A stretch of DNA of 9,491 nucleotides from the NCBI GenBank assembly GCA_903939665.1, contig CAJAHZ010000326.1, positions 1-9,491 on the forward strand, written 5' to 3'. Below are positions 1 to 7,358 of the stretch, piece by piece (the first letter of the stretch is position 1; each line of letters begins with the position of its first letter). This DNA is from an uncultured Pseudomonadota bacterium. Its GTDB lineage: Bacteria > Pseudomonadota > Gammaproteobacteria > Burkholderiales > Rhodocyclaceae. The notes under the pieces are model-generated. The model was not told the origin of the DNA and searched no databases. It saw nothing but the letters and a program-made list of their open reading frames with translations. Both the position numbers and the translations under genes were made by a program.

Positions 1-130
1 CCACGACCCGCCTGATCTACGATAGCAAGACGGGGAATCTGTACTACGATGCCGATGGCAATGGGACGGGATCGGAGGCAACGCTGGTCACTACGCTGAC
101 GACGCATCCGGCACTTGCTGCGGCCGATTT
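1..130 (+). repeat. Left arm of perfect inverted repeat (RTX 3' ends)
   Basis: Bases 1-130 are the exact reverse complement of 7782-7911, with base n pairing to 7912-n; I checked this in ten-base blocks and found no mismatch. Identity stops after the shared GATTT at 126-130. The repeat reaches the first base of the window, so it extends left by an unknown amount. It lies entirely in coding sequence for the RTX secretion tail. Absence of even synonymous changes implies recent duplication or ongoing gene conversion. Confidence 0.97.
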
Positions 131-143
131 CGGGGTGTTGTGA
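1..143 (+). CDS. RTX-type secreted protein, C-terminal end (5' truncated by window)
   Basis: The reading frame from base 3 gives 46 residues and a TGA at 141-143. It contains LIYDSKTGNLYYDADGNGTG, then a Leu/Thr-rich stretch and ALAAADF, and ends GVL. This is the familiar C-terminal region of RTX calcium-binding proteins, in which a 'YDADGNG' segment precedes an uncleaved type I secretion signal near a terminal 'ADF' motif. Codons up to ADF are identical to those of the minus-strand RTX gene at the other end of the window, so both products probably use the same type I exporter. Only the tail is visible, so size, repeat content and function (adhesin, S-layer, enzyme or toxin) cannot be judged. 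A 96-nt gap without a convincing terminator separates it from the FecR-domain gene, so readthrough is possible. The tail GVL differs from MAG in the other copy because of a small indel. Confidence 0.88.
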   Translation, partial: TTRLIYDSKTGNLYYDADGNGTGSEATLVTTLTTHPALAAADFGVL

Positions 144-226
144 TGGCAGCAAAGTACCGATTTTTTGCCGGATTTACTTAGCACAGTTCAGCCAGCCCCC
201 GACTGCCACATAAACAACAAAATTCC

Positions 227-230
227 GGAG
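227..230 (+). promoter_or_regulatory. Ribosome binding site setting the start of the FecR-domain gene
   Basis: GGAG lies nine bases upstream of the ATG at 240. It supports that ATG over an in-frame TTG at 165, which has no good Shine-Dalgarno sequence and would put 25 polar residues before an otherwise clean signal peptide. Confidence 0.7.
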
Positions 231-239
231 TTCTCCGCA

Positions 240-3200
240 ATGAACATTGCTCATCGCCTTTGCCTTGTTCTGGCTACCTTTGCTGCCACCTCGGTCTGGG
301 CTGCGCCAAAATCAGCCAGCATCGTCAGCCTCGCCGGCAAGGGCGAGGTGCGCTCCACCGGAGGGGCCGACTGGGCATCGGCAGCGACCAAGCAGGATCT
401 TTTCAGCGGCGATTTTGTCCGTACGGGCGATCTGAGCCAGATGGCGATCCTGTTTGTGGATAACACGCAGATCCGTCTTAACCAGAACAGTCAGTTGCAG
501 ATAAAGAGTCTGACCGACAGTGCCAGTGGGCCGACCGCGGTCAAACTGAATGCCGGTCGCGCATGGGGGCAGATCAAGCCGCAAACCGGCGGCCCGACTG
601 CTGGCGCACCGCGTGTGGCGATGGAAACCCCTTCGGCAACGATGTCGATTCGCGGCACCGACTGGGAAGTTGAAGTGGCTGCGAACGGCAAAACCCAACT
701 GGTCGTGCTGAGCGGCGTCGTCGAAATGGGCAACGATCACGGCCAGATCACGGTCGGTCGCAACGAGGCGGCCATCGCCGAGATTGGCAAGGCGCCGGTA
801 AAGATCGTTCTGACGCAACCGAGGGAACGTGTGCAATGGGTGACCGCCTATCGCTCGGAAGCACTGCGCTATCTGGCGGCAGCGGATGATGTCCAAAGGA
901 ACGATCCCGAACTGAAAGCCGCTGCGACCGAACTCGAAGCCGGGCAATTGGCCGAGGCCAGAGCCCGCCTGCAGAAGCTTCCGGCAGGGTGGGTGCGCGA
1001 TCTCATGCTGGCCGACATCAAGGTCAGCGAAGGCAAACTCGCCGAAGCGATTGACCTGTCGACTGCAGCGATGAAGGCAACACCGAACGCCATGCCGCGC
1101 GCTCATCTGGCCGGGCTGTTCCTGATGGCCGACCGCGCGACTGAAGCGAAACAGTTGCTCGCCGAAACGCTGGCCCGCGATGCCGACGCCACCGAGGCAT
1201 TGCTTGCCGAGGGACGTCGCGCCCGCTTTGGCGGCGAAGCCAAAGCGGCGGAGCAAGCCTACGCTGCCGCGGCCCGGCAGCAGCCAAAGGACGAACGCGG
1301 CTGGCAAGGCCTCGGCATCGTCGCCAACGAGCGCGAGGACGCGCCGCTCGCCCGCCGCCATCTGGATCAGGCCGCCGGGCTCAACCCGCAGGATGCGACA
1401 ACCTTTGCCGAAATCGGCACGCTGGAATCCTTTGCCAATCGCTTCGACGCAGCTGAAGCGGCGTTTGCCAGGGCGCTCAGCTTGCGCCCCGACGATTATG
1501 TCGCGCTGACCGGCCAGGGCATCCTGAAGCTCAAGCAGGGCAAGACCGAGGAGGCGCTTGAAGACTTCCTCAAGGCCGGCCTGATCGAGCCGCGCTATGC
1601 CCGCGCCCGCCTGTACACCGGCATCACTTACTACCAGTTGGGGCGGATCAGCCGTGCGATCGAGGAATTCGACAAGGCCGCCGAACTCGACCCGAAAGAC
1701 CCGCTGCCCTACCTCTATTCGAGCATGGTGCATACCGATGCTTTTGATGCGGAAAAGGCCGTATCAAGCGCCCGTGCGGCGCTGGAGCGGATGCCCAACC
1801 TGAAATCGCTCAACCAGGTGGCGAACAACCAGAAAGGCGCGGCCAACGTGGGCAACGCGCTGTCCTTCTGGGGTCTGAAGGATTGGGCGATGTCTTATGC
1901 CCAGGATGCCGAATATCCTTTCTGGGGTGGCAGCCATCTTTTCCTGGCCGATCTTTATACCGGAAAATTTGCCAAGAATTCCGAACTGTTTCAGGGTTTT
2001 TTGACCGACCCCACGGTATTTGGCGCCTCCAATCGCTTCCAGTCGCTGATCCACAAACCCGGCAATTATCAAACCCTGACGATGACCATGGGGCAGGATC
2101 ACTCAATCTTTGAATACGTCCCGAGAGTCACGCTGAACGGATACAGCAACAGCGCAGCGCCGCTCGCCTATTTTCTTGAAGTTGACCAGCAGAACGGGAA
2201 AGTGCGCCCAGGCACGGACTTCTCCTATCGCGACAAAACCGATTCGGTCACGGCCGCTTTGGGGTGGATGCCGACCAATGAGTTGCGTTTGTTTACCTAT
2301 TACAACCGCGACGATACAAAGTCGAATTTCAACAACTCGACGATCAGCAAGCTTGATTTCAAATTAACGACATCTGATCTGAGCCTCGGTGGCAGTTACT
2401 ATTTTTCGCCGACCTTCTATGCCCAGGCACGCGCCAGCCGCAACAGGATCGAAGGAAACCAGGATTGGCATTACCCGAATACGCAATTTGGCACGCTTGT
2501 CGACGACGAAATTTCGCATGATGCGCAACTTGGCCTTCGTTATCGCCATGAAGACAGCGTGGAACTTGCCGGCGGCTATGAAACAGCAAGGAGTCCCGAA
2601 AACAGCCTGCTGACCGTGGGCTTTCCAGGCATGGCCTTGCCGATCTATTCGGACGGCGCCCGACTGTCGGAACGAACCGAACTCGCCTACCTCTCCGGAA
2701 AACTGTTCCTTTCCTCGCAAGCGAATGCACAACTCGATCTATGGTGGACGGACTACGAGAAAAAGAACCAAGGCGAGTTTTTCGACGGCGTCACCCACAA
2801 GGTCGATCAACGTTTCAACGAAAACCGTGTCACGCCGCGCTTTGGCCTGACCTTCGTACCGTGGCAGAACAACCGCATACGCTATGCGTACCAGGACTGG
2901 GTTCGCCCCTCGTCGGCAGGCGGCCTGGGGCCGGTTGCGACGGCGGGCATTGCTGTCGACGACACATTCCTGCGCTTTGGCGGGCGGCAAAAGCGCAATG
3001 TCCTGAAGCTTGAGTCCGAGTGGTCACCCAAGCTGTTTACTGAAGTGAGCTACGACCGGCAACGCGTGAAAAACCTGGGGACCTATGACATCAGCTTGGC
3101 CGAAAACTTCGCCAATCTGGCCCGAGTACGCCAGCAGTCGCTGACCGAAGTGGCCGATTTCTATGCCGGCAATGGCAGCAGCGAACTGTCAAATGCCAAC

Positions 3201-3590
3201 ATGGCGTCCAGCATCCGCATGGATCAAGTGCGCCTGACGGCCAATGCAATCTTCACCAGCACCTGGTCGGGAGTCGCCACATATACGCACACAGACTCGC
3301 GCATGGAAGCCGGCGGCATCGCGCCTTACTATCTGCCACGCAACAACCTGCGCTTTGGCACAACCTGGATTTCACCAGCACGCATCCGGCTTTCGTTCGA
3401 CGCGCTGTGGACCTCCAAAGCGTGGACATTCCAGGACATGACCAGCGAACGCGCAGGCTACTGGAATGGTGCCGTATCCGCCTACTGGGAAAGTACGGAC
3501 AAGAAGGCAGCAGTTGCACTGTTCGCCAAGGAATTGCTTAGCCCGTACGCATCGGCTTTTTACGGAATCGCGGCCAATTTGCGGTTTTGA
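240..3590 (+). CDS. FecR-domain, TPR and outer-membrane beta-barrel fusion protein
   Basis: The ATG at 240 gives 1116 aa. Residues 1-21 form a signal peptide (basic MNIAHR, hydrophobic core, cleavage after SVWA). Residues about 33-190 resemble the periplasmic FecR domain: a GEVRSTGG-like opening, DLFSGDFVRTGDLSQM, then a TPSATMSIRGTDWEV stretch and a VVLSGVVEM strand. Residues about 219-530 are TPR helices, with recognisable units near 395-420, 424-450 and 458-490 (for example AIEEFDKAAELDPKD). From about 620 to the end the sequence is rich in alternating aromatic and polar strands and closes with NLRF, a terminal Phe typical of outer-membrane barrels recognised by the BAM machinery. TPR-plus-barrel proteins such as PgaA and BcsC export polysaccharides, and NfrA has a related plan, but the FecR module differs from those. 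Role inferred: an envelope scaffold, sensor or exporter partnered with the cyclase 27 nt downstream. The exact function is not recognised. The domain outline is confident. Confidence 0.88.
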   Translation: MNIAHRLCLVLATFAATSVWAAPKSASIVSLAGKGEVRSTGGADWASAATKQDLFSGDFVRTGDLSQMAILFVDNTQIRLNQNSQLQIKSLTDSASGPTAVKLNAGRAWGQIKPQTGGPTAGAPRVAMETPSATMSIRGTDWEVEVAANGKTQLVVLSGVVEMGNDHGQITVGRNEAAIAEIGKAPVKIVLTQPRERVQWVTAYRSEALRYLAAADDVQRNDPELKAAATELEAGQLAEARARLQKLPAGWVRDLMLADIKVSEGKLAEAIDLSTAAMKATPNAMPRAHLAGLFLMADRATEAKQLLAETLARDADATEALLAEGRRARFGGEAKAAEQAYAAAARQQPKDERGWQGLGIVANEREDAPLARRHLDQAAGLNPQDATTFAEIGTLESFANRFDAAEAAFARALSLRPDDYVALTGQGILKLKQGKTEEALEDFLKAGLIEPRYARARLYTGITYYQLGRISRAIEEFDKAAELDPKDPLPYLYSSMVHTDAFDAEKAVSSARAALERMPNLKSLNQVANNQKGAANVGNALSFWGLKDWAMSYAQDAEYPFWGGSHLFLADLYTGKFAKNSELFQGFLTDPTVFGASNRFQSLIHKPGNYQTLTMTMGQDHSIFEYVPRVTLNGYSNSAAPLAYFLEVDQQNGKVRPGTDFSYRDKTDSVTAALGWMPTNELRLFTYYNRDDTKSNFNNSTISKLDFKLTTSDLSLGGSYYFSPTFYAQARASRNRIEGNQDWHYPNTQFGTLVDDEISHDAQLGLRYRHEDSVELAGGYETARSPENSLLTVGFPGMALPIYSDGARLSERTELAYLSGKLFLSSQANAQLDLWWTDYEKKNQGEFFDGVTHKVDQRFNENRVTPRFGLTFVPWQNNRIRYAYQDWVRPSSAGGLGPVATAGIAVDDTFLRFGGRQKRNVLKLESEWSPKLFTEVSYDRQRVKNLGTYDISLAENFANLARVRQQSLTEVADFYAGNGSSELSNANMASSIRMDQVRLTANAIFTSTWSGVATYTHTDSRMEAGGIAPYYLPRNNLRFGTTWISPARIRLSFDALWTSKAWTFQDMTSERAGYWNGAVSAYWESTDKKAAVALFAKELLSPYASAFYGIAANLRF

Positions 3591-3617
3591 CAGAACGCGC
3601 CTGAACCAAAGAATCTC

Positions 3618-5627
3618 ATGCGAACCCGCCTGAAGAGGTTCTACAGTGCGCCACTCAGTCGCCGCTGGTTTCTCGCGCTCAGCCTGGCCAGTGCTAGCTG
3701 GCTGCTGGCCTTCCTGGTCATGCAGACGAGTTTCTGGTCAAGCGCCGAAAACAAACTATTCGACAGTCTGAGCGTCGCTACCGCACCCCTCAAATCGAAT
3801 CTGCCGATTACGATCATCGGTATCGACGAGGCGTCGTTTGCGCAAGTCGGAAAACGCTGGCCCTGGCCGCGCGACCTGCACGCCAAGGTCCTTGATCGGC
3901 TGGTCGATTCTGGCGCGGCCGTCGTTGCCTTCGACATGATTTTTGCCGAGCCTTCGGGAGAGGCGGAGGATGGCGCGTTTGCCAAATCCATCGCACGCGC
4001 GGGGAATGTGGTGATGTCGTCGGATCACGCCTATCAGGAAACCAGCATGCTGCGCCAGTGGATTCGCGTCGATCCGCTGCCGGCCTTTCGTGCGGCCGGC
4101 GCGCTGCCTGGACTGGCCACCGTGACGATTGACTCGGACGCCGTCGTCCGCCAGATTCCTGACGGCGAAGACATTTTCTGGCGCCGGGTCATTCAAGCAC
4201 TGATCAAGAGCCGGCCCGGTCTTGTCCCTGAAGAGCCTTCGCCGCCCGCCGGCGCGATGATCCGGCACTTGGGGCCAGCGCATACTTTCCCTTATGTTTC
4301 GTACTATCAGGTGCTGAACGGCGACCAGAGCCTTCCCCCCGATTTTTTTCAGGATCAGATCGTACTCATCGGTCGCGACGTCCGGGCCAGCCCCGAGGCG
4401 GGCAGCGCGCAGGCTGATATTTTCGCAACGCCATTTCTCGGCAGCAGCAAACTGCTCACGCCGGGGGTAGAAATCCACGCCAACATTATCGAGAACGTGC
4501 TGTCCGGGCAGGTGATACAAGAGGCGAACCGGGCCCAGAAACTGTTGTTTCTCAGCATTGCCATCCTGCTTGCCCTGCCATCTCTGATCCGCTGGCATCC
4601 GATATGGGGTGGCTTATGGTTCGCGACTTTGCTGGGCGCAATGGGGGGCAGCGTGCTCTATCTGTTCGAAAACAGGAATATCTGGCTGCCCGCAGTGTCT
4701 ACTGCCACTGCCCTGATCACCCTGTATCTTTCGATGGCCCTGATTTCCTACCTTGGCGAAAGGCGGCGCGGCAAACAGATCAAGGGCGCATTCTCAAAAT
4801 ATGTGTCGCCGGATGTCGTAGAACAGATGATCGCCCATCCAGATCGCTTGCGACTCGGGGGCGAGCGGCGGGAATTGACACTTCTTTTTACAGACCTGGC
4901 AGGCTTTACCTCGATCTCGGAAAAACTCCCGCCAGAGGGCGTAGCAAAACTGATCAACGCCTACCTCACTGAGATGACCCGCGTGGTGATGAGCGAGGGG
5001 GGCACCGTCGACAAGTTCATCGGCGATGCGGTAATGGCCTTCTGGGGCGCTCCGCTTGACGACCCCGAGCATGCGCTGCATGCAGTTCGATCGGCCGTCG
5101 CCATGCAGACGGCAATGGATGGATTGCAGCCTTTCTTCAGCGAGATGGGGGTCAGCAAGGTCGGGCTGCGGATCGGTGTACACAGCGGACCGGCGATTGT
5201 CGGCAATATGGGCTCCGAGGATCGCTTCGACTATACGGCGCTGGGTGACTCGGTCAACCTCGCTGCGCGTCTGGAAGGCATCAACAAGATGTATGGAACG
5301 CGCATTCTGATCTCCGAATCAAGCGCTACCCCACTGAACAACCGCATCGCGCTGAGGCCCGTAGACCGCGTCCGGGTCAAGGGGAAAAATGAAGCCGTCC
5401 GTATTTTCACGCCTTGCGACGATCCCGAACTGATTCGCCTCACCGAGACGGCGCTCGAGGCCTACCGGCAACAGGACTGGCCCGGTGCGCGGCAGGCCTG
5501 GGCCGCCGTCCTTGGGCACACCCCGGACGATTCGCTGACGCCTGTTTTTCTCGGTCGTATCGCCGCGTTTGAAGCAGCGCCGCCAGGTAGCGAATGGGAC
5601 GGTTCAGTTGCACTGGAGAAAGGGTGA
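3618..5627 (+). CDS. CHASE2-domain class III adenylate cyclase, membrane bound
   Basis: 669 aa. A membrane segment at about 17-35 is followed by an extracytoplasmic CHASE2 sensor domain (about 45-300; ITIIGIDEASFAQVGKRWPWPR, with D100s region VVAFDMIFAEPS). Three membrane helices follow (about 308-324, 330-350, 356-378) and then a cytoplasmic class III cyclase catalytic domain from about 415 to 598. All key catalytic positions are visible: metal-binding Asp426 (LLFTDLAGF) and Asp470 (KFIGDAVMAFWG), adenine-contacting Lys466, Thr540 (YTALGDSVNLAARLE), and transition-state Asn547 and Arg551. Thr in place of Asp at the second base-specifying position is the class IIIb pattern, so the expected reaction is ATP to cAMP plus pyrophosphate. 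A short TPR-like tail occupies about 605-650. The gene starts 27 nt after the FecR-domain gene with only a weak AAAGA-type ribosome binding site, suggesting translation depends partly on upstream readthrough. The ligand of the CHASE2 domain is unknown; the neighbouring FecR/TPR/barrel protein is a candidate partner. Confidence 0.93.
   Translation: MRTRLKRFYSAPLSRRWFLALSLASASWLLAFLVMQTSFWSSAENKLFDSLSVATAPLKSNLPITIIGIDEASFAQVGKRWPWPRDLHAKVLDRLVDSGAAVVAFDMIFAEPSGEAEDGAFAKSIARAGNVVMSSDHAYQETSMLRQWIRVDPLPAFRAAGALPGLATVTIDSDAVVRQIPDGEDIFWRRVIQALIKSRPGLVPEEPSPPAGAMIRHLGPAHTFPYVSYYQVLNGDQSLPPDFFQDQIVLIGRDVRASPEAGSAQADIFATPFLGSSKLLTPGVEIHANIIENVLSGQVIQEANRAQKLLFLSIAILLALPSLIRWHPIWGGLWFATLLGAMGGSVLYLFENRNIWLPAVSTATALITLYLSMALISYLGERRRGKQIKGAFSKYVSPDVVEQMIAHPDRLRLGGERRELTLLFTDLAGFTSISEKLPPEGVAKLINAYLTEMTRVVMSEGGTVDKFIGDAVMAFWGAPLDDPEHALHAVRSAVAMQTAMDGLQPFFSEMGVSKVGLRIGVHSGPAIVGNMGSEDRFDYTALGDSVNLAARLEGINKMYGTRILISESSATPLNNRIALRPVDRVRVKGKNEAVRIFTPCDDPELIRLTETALEAYRQQDWPGARQAWAAVLGHTPDDSLTPVFLGRIAAFEAAPPGSEWDGSVALEKG
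5615..5618 (+). promoter_or_regulatory. Ribosome binding site for the TPR-glycosyltransferase gene, inside the cyclase gene
   Basis: GGAG followed by AAAGG sits five bases before GTG at 5624. That GTG overlaps the cyclase stop TGA at 5625-5627 (GTGA), a classic arrangement for translational coupling. An in-frame ATG at 5594 has no comparable site and is disfavoured. Confidence 0.65.
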
Positions 5628-7015
5628 GCCCCACAAAAGCAAGCGCGCCGGGCAATCGCATCGCCCATCTCGAACAAACGCTTAGAGCGGGAAGGATCGA
5701 ACTCGCCCGCAAGCAGGTTCACGACATCCTGCAGAATTCGCCCGATGTCGTCGAGGCACTCAACAACATCGGTGTTGCGCACAAACGGGCGAACCGTCTG
5801 AACGAGGCGGCCAGCTACTACCGACACGCTCTGGCCATCTCACCGACCCGGCCATCGACCCTGAGCAACCTGGCGCTGGTCCTCAAGGCACAGGGACAGC
5901 TCGCGGAAGCCGAGGCCTGCTGTCGCCTAGCCCTCTTGCATGACGCCGACTCCCTGTCGGCATGCTACAACCTCGGCATCATCCTCAAGGCTCAAGGACG
6001 TTTTAAAGAAGCGGGAGAAGCCTTTTCATCGGTGCTGTCCAGACAAGCCAACTACGCCGATGCGGCGTTCGATCTCGCACTGATTGAACTGCTGTGTGGA
6101 CAGTTCGAGCAAGGCTGGCCGCACTACGAATCCCGCTTTGACCCCAAGTTGAGCAACCCGCAGAAAATGGCTCTGCCACAAACAACCGTGCCGCGCTGGA
6201 CGGGCGGGAAAGGCGGCGATCCGGTCGGCCTGCGCCTGCTTCTGCTGCACGAACAGGGCTTTGGCGACCAGATCCAGTTCTGTCGCTACGCCAACGAACT
6301 CAAACGGCGAGGCGCACAGGTGTCGCTGGTGGTGAAACCGGAACTTGTTCGCCTGCTTGGCACGCTATCCGGCGCCGACGCCGTGCTGTCGTCGGAGTCG
6401 CCAATCGACTGGCTGCAGTTTGACGCATGGACTCCATTGATGAGCTTGCCGAGCTTGCTCGGCACACGGGTCGACAACATCCCCGACACCTCCGCTTATC
6501 TGTCAGCAGAGCCTGGCAAGGTGCGCGACTGGCAGGAGCGGCTGGCGACACCCGCCGGATTCAGGAAAATTGGTCTCGTGTGGGGCGGCAGCCCGACCCA
6601 CGCCCGCGACCATGAGCGCTCGCTGGCACTGGCCGATTTGCGAGGCTTGCTGCAAACGCCGGGCTGCCGCTTCATCTCCCTGCAAAAAGGGCCGCGCGCC
6701 GCTGAGTTACAGACTCTCCCCGCCGCTATCCGGCCTTTTGACGCCGGCAGTGAACTACATGATTTTTCCGACACGGCCGCCGCACTGAGCGTACTGGACC
6801 TGCTGATCAGCGTCGACACCTCGACCGCCCATCTGGCCGGCGCCCTGGGGCGGCCAGCCTGGATCTTGCTGTCTTTCGTCCCCGACTGGCGCTGGCTGGT
6901 CGACAGAAAAGACTCGCCCTGGTATCCCAGCCTGCGCCTCTTTCGCCAACCGCACCGGCTCGGCTGGCCGGACTGCCTGCACGCTACCCACGAAGCTTTA
7001 CTGCAAGCCCGATAA
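5624..7015 (+). CDS. TPR protein with C-terminal GT9-like glycosyltransferase domain
   Basis: From GTG 5624 the product is 463 aa; the alternative ATG at 5594 would add ten residues. No signal peptide is seen, so it is probably cytoplasmic. Residues about 12-150 are TPR helices (NNIGVAHKRANRLNEAASYY, SNLALVLKAQGQLAEAEACC, YNLGIILKAQGRFKEAGEAF), which usually bind protein partners. Residues about 200-460 resemble the GT-B fold of the ADP-heptose:LPS heptosyltransferase (GT9) group: LLLLHEQGFGDQIQFCRYA matches the N-terminal glycine loop, KIGLVWGGSP opens the nucleotide-sugar half, and SVDTSTAHLAGALGRP is the characteristic donor-site motif. The rest of the end, DWRWLVDRKDSPWYPSLRLF, is typical of this TPR-linked subfamily. 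Donor and acceptor cannot be read from sequence; glycosylation of a polysaccharide or of a surface protein such as an RTX protein are both possible. It is the last gene of the operon and is coupled to the cyclase by a GTGA overlap. Confidence 0.85.
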   Translation: MSPTKASAPGNRIAHLEQTLRAGRIELARKQVHDILQNSPDVVEALNNIGVAHKRANRLNEAASYYRHALAISPTRPSTLSNLALVLKAQGQLAEAEACCRLALLHDADSLSACYNLGIILKAQGRFKEAGEAFSSVLSRQANYADAAFDLALIELLCGQFEQGWPHYESRFDPKLSNPQKMALPQTTVPRWTGGKGGDPVGLRLLLLHEQGFGDQIQFCRYANELKRRGAQVSLVVKPELVRLLGTLSGADAVLSSESPIDWLQFDAWTPLMSLPSLLGTRVDNIPDTSAYLSAEPGKVRDWQERLATPAGFRKIGLVWGGSPTHARDHERSLALADLRGLLQTPGCRFISLQKGPRAAELQTLPAAIRPFDAGSELHDFSDTAAALSVLDLLISVDTSTAHLAGALGRPAWILLSFVPDWRWLVDRKDSPWYPSLRLFRQPHRLGWPDCLHATHEALLQAR

Positions 7016-7034
7016 CGGCAAACTCGCGAAGGAA

Positions 7035-7307
7035 TCAGCCTGACGTACTGGCCGGTTCAGCCTCGGTTGGCACGGCCGCAGCAGACGGCAACTTGATCGT
7101 CCCGTCCTTGATCAATTGCGCGCGCACCTGCTCCTGCATACTCAGGCCGGCAAGAAAACCTGCCAGAGGCATCACCAGACGCTGGGTCAACTCCAGACGC
7201 ATGGGTTCCCCTTCCTTGCCGGGCATACGCTGGGCAGCGTACTCGATGCGCACCAGCCCGTTCGAAACCGAGATATTGCCGATACCATCTGCAAAATTAT
7301 CCTGCAT
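7035..7307 (-). CDS. Small conserved-looking protein of unknown function (90 aa)
   Basis: 90 aa beginning MQDNFADGIGNISVSNGLVR. I do not recognise a named family. The first half looks like beta strands (ISVSNGLVRIEYAA, then LELTQRLVMPL), followed by a helix (AGFLAGLSMQEQVRAQLIKD) and a disordered Ala/Pro/Ser/Thr tail. The 'NGLVRIEY ... RLVMPLxxFL' pattern weakly recalls small DUF3467-like proteins, an impression only. There is no signal peptide or membrane segment. The start is well supported: GAGGG lies six bases before the ATG. It is the last of a minus-strand run after the RTX gene and the small exported protein, separated from the latter by 51 nt. It converges on the glycosyltransferase gene with a 19-nt gap, too short for a clear terminator. 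Placement downstream of an RTX gene suggests a role in RTX expression, folding or export, as inference. Confidence 0.72.
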   Translation of the reverse strand: MQDNFADGIGNISVSNGLVRIEYAAQRMPGKEGEPMRLELTQRLVMPLAGFLAGLSMQEQVRAQLIKDGTIKLPSAAAVPTEAEPASTSG

Positions 7308-7313
7308 GCTCTA

Positions 7314-7318
7314 CCCTC
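7314..7318 (-). promoter_or_regulatory. Ribosome binding site of the 90-aa protein gene
   Basis: On the minus strand AAGAGGGTAGAGC precedes the ATG at 7307. GAGGG with six bases of spacing is a good Shine-Dalgarno match and makes this short gene credible. Confidence 0.65.
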
Positions 7319-7358
7319 TTTACTATTGGTGATGGTCACGTTTAAAAATTACGCGGCG

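Noticed and set aside
148..169. Weak hairpin before a T-run (GGCAGCAAA ... TTTTTTGCC) as terminator of the left RTX gene
   Set aside because: The stem has a mismatch and a wobble, and the T-run is inside the stem rather than after it, so termination is not supported.
165..239. In-frame upstream TTG start adding 25 residues to the FecR-domain protein
   Set aside because: The ATG at 240 has GGAG nine bases upstream and begins a clean signal peptide; the extra residues are polar and would bury it.
312..1733. 473-codon open frame on the minus strand opposite the FecR-domain gene
   Set aside because: It lies fully antisense to a gene with clear signal peptide, FecR and TPR domains; its composition (Arg, Gly, Cys, His rich) is typical of a high-GC antisense shadow and no domain is recognisable.
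3756..4598. 280-codon open frame on the minus strand opposite the cyclase gene
   Set aside because: Antisense to the well-supported CHASE2 domain, with no ribosome binding site or recognisable motif.
5594..5623. ATG start at 5594 for the TPR-glycosyltransferase
   Set aside because: No Shine-Dalgarno sequence there; GTG 5624 has GGAG at the right distance and overlaps the cyclase stop as GTGA. It cannot be fully excluded.
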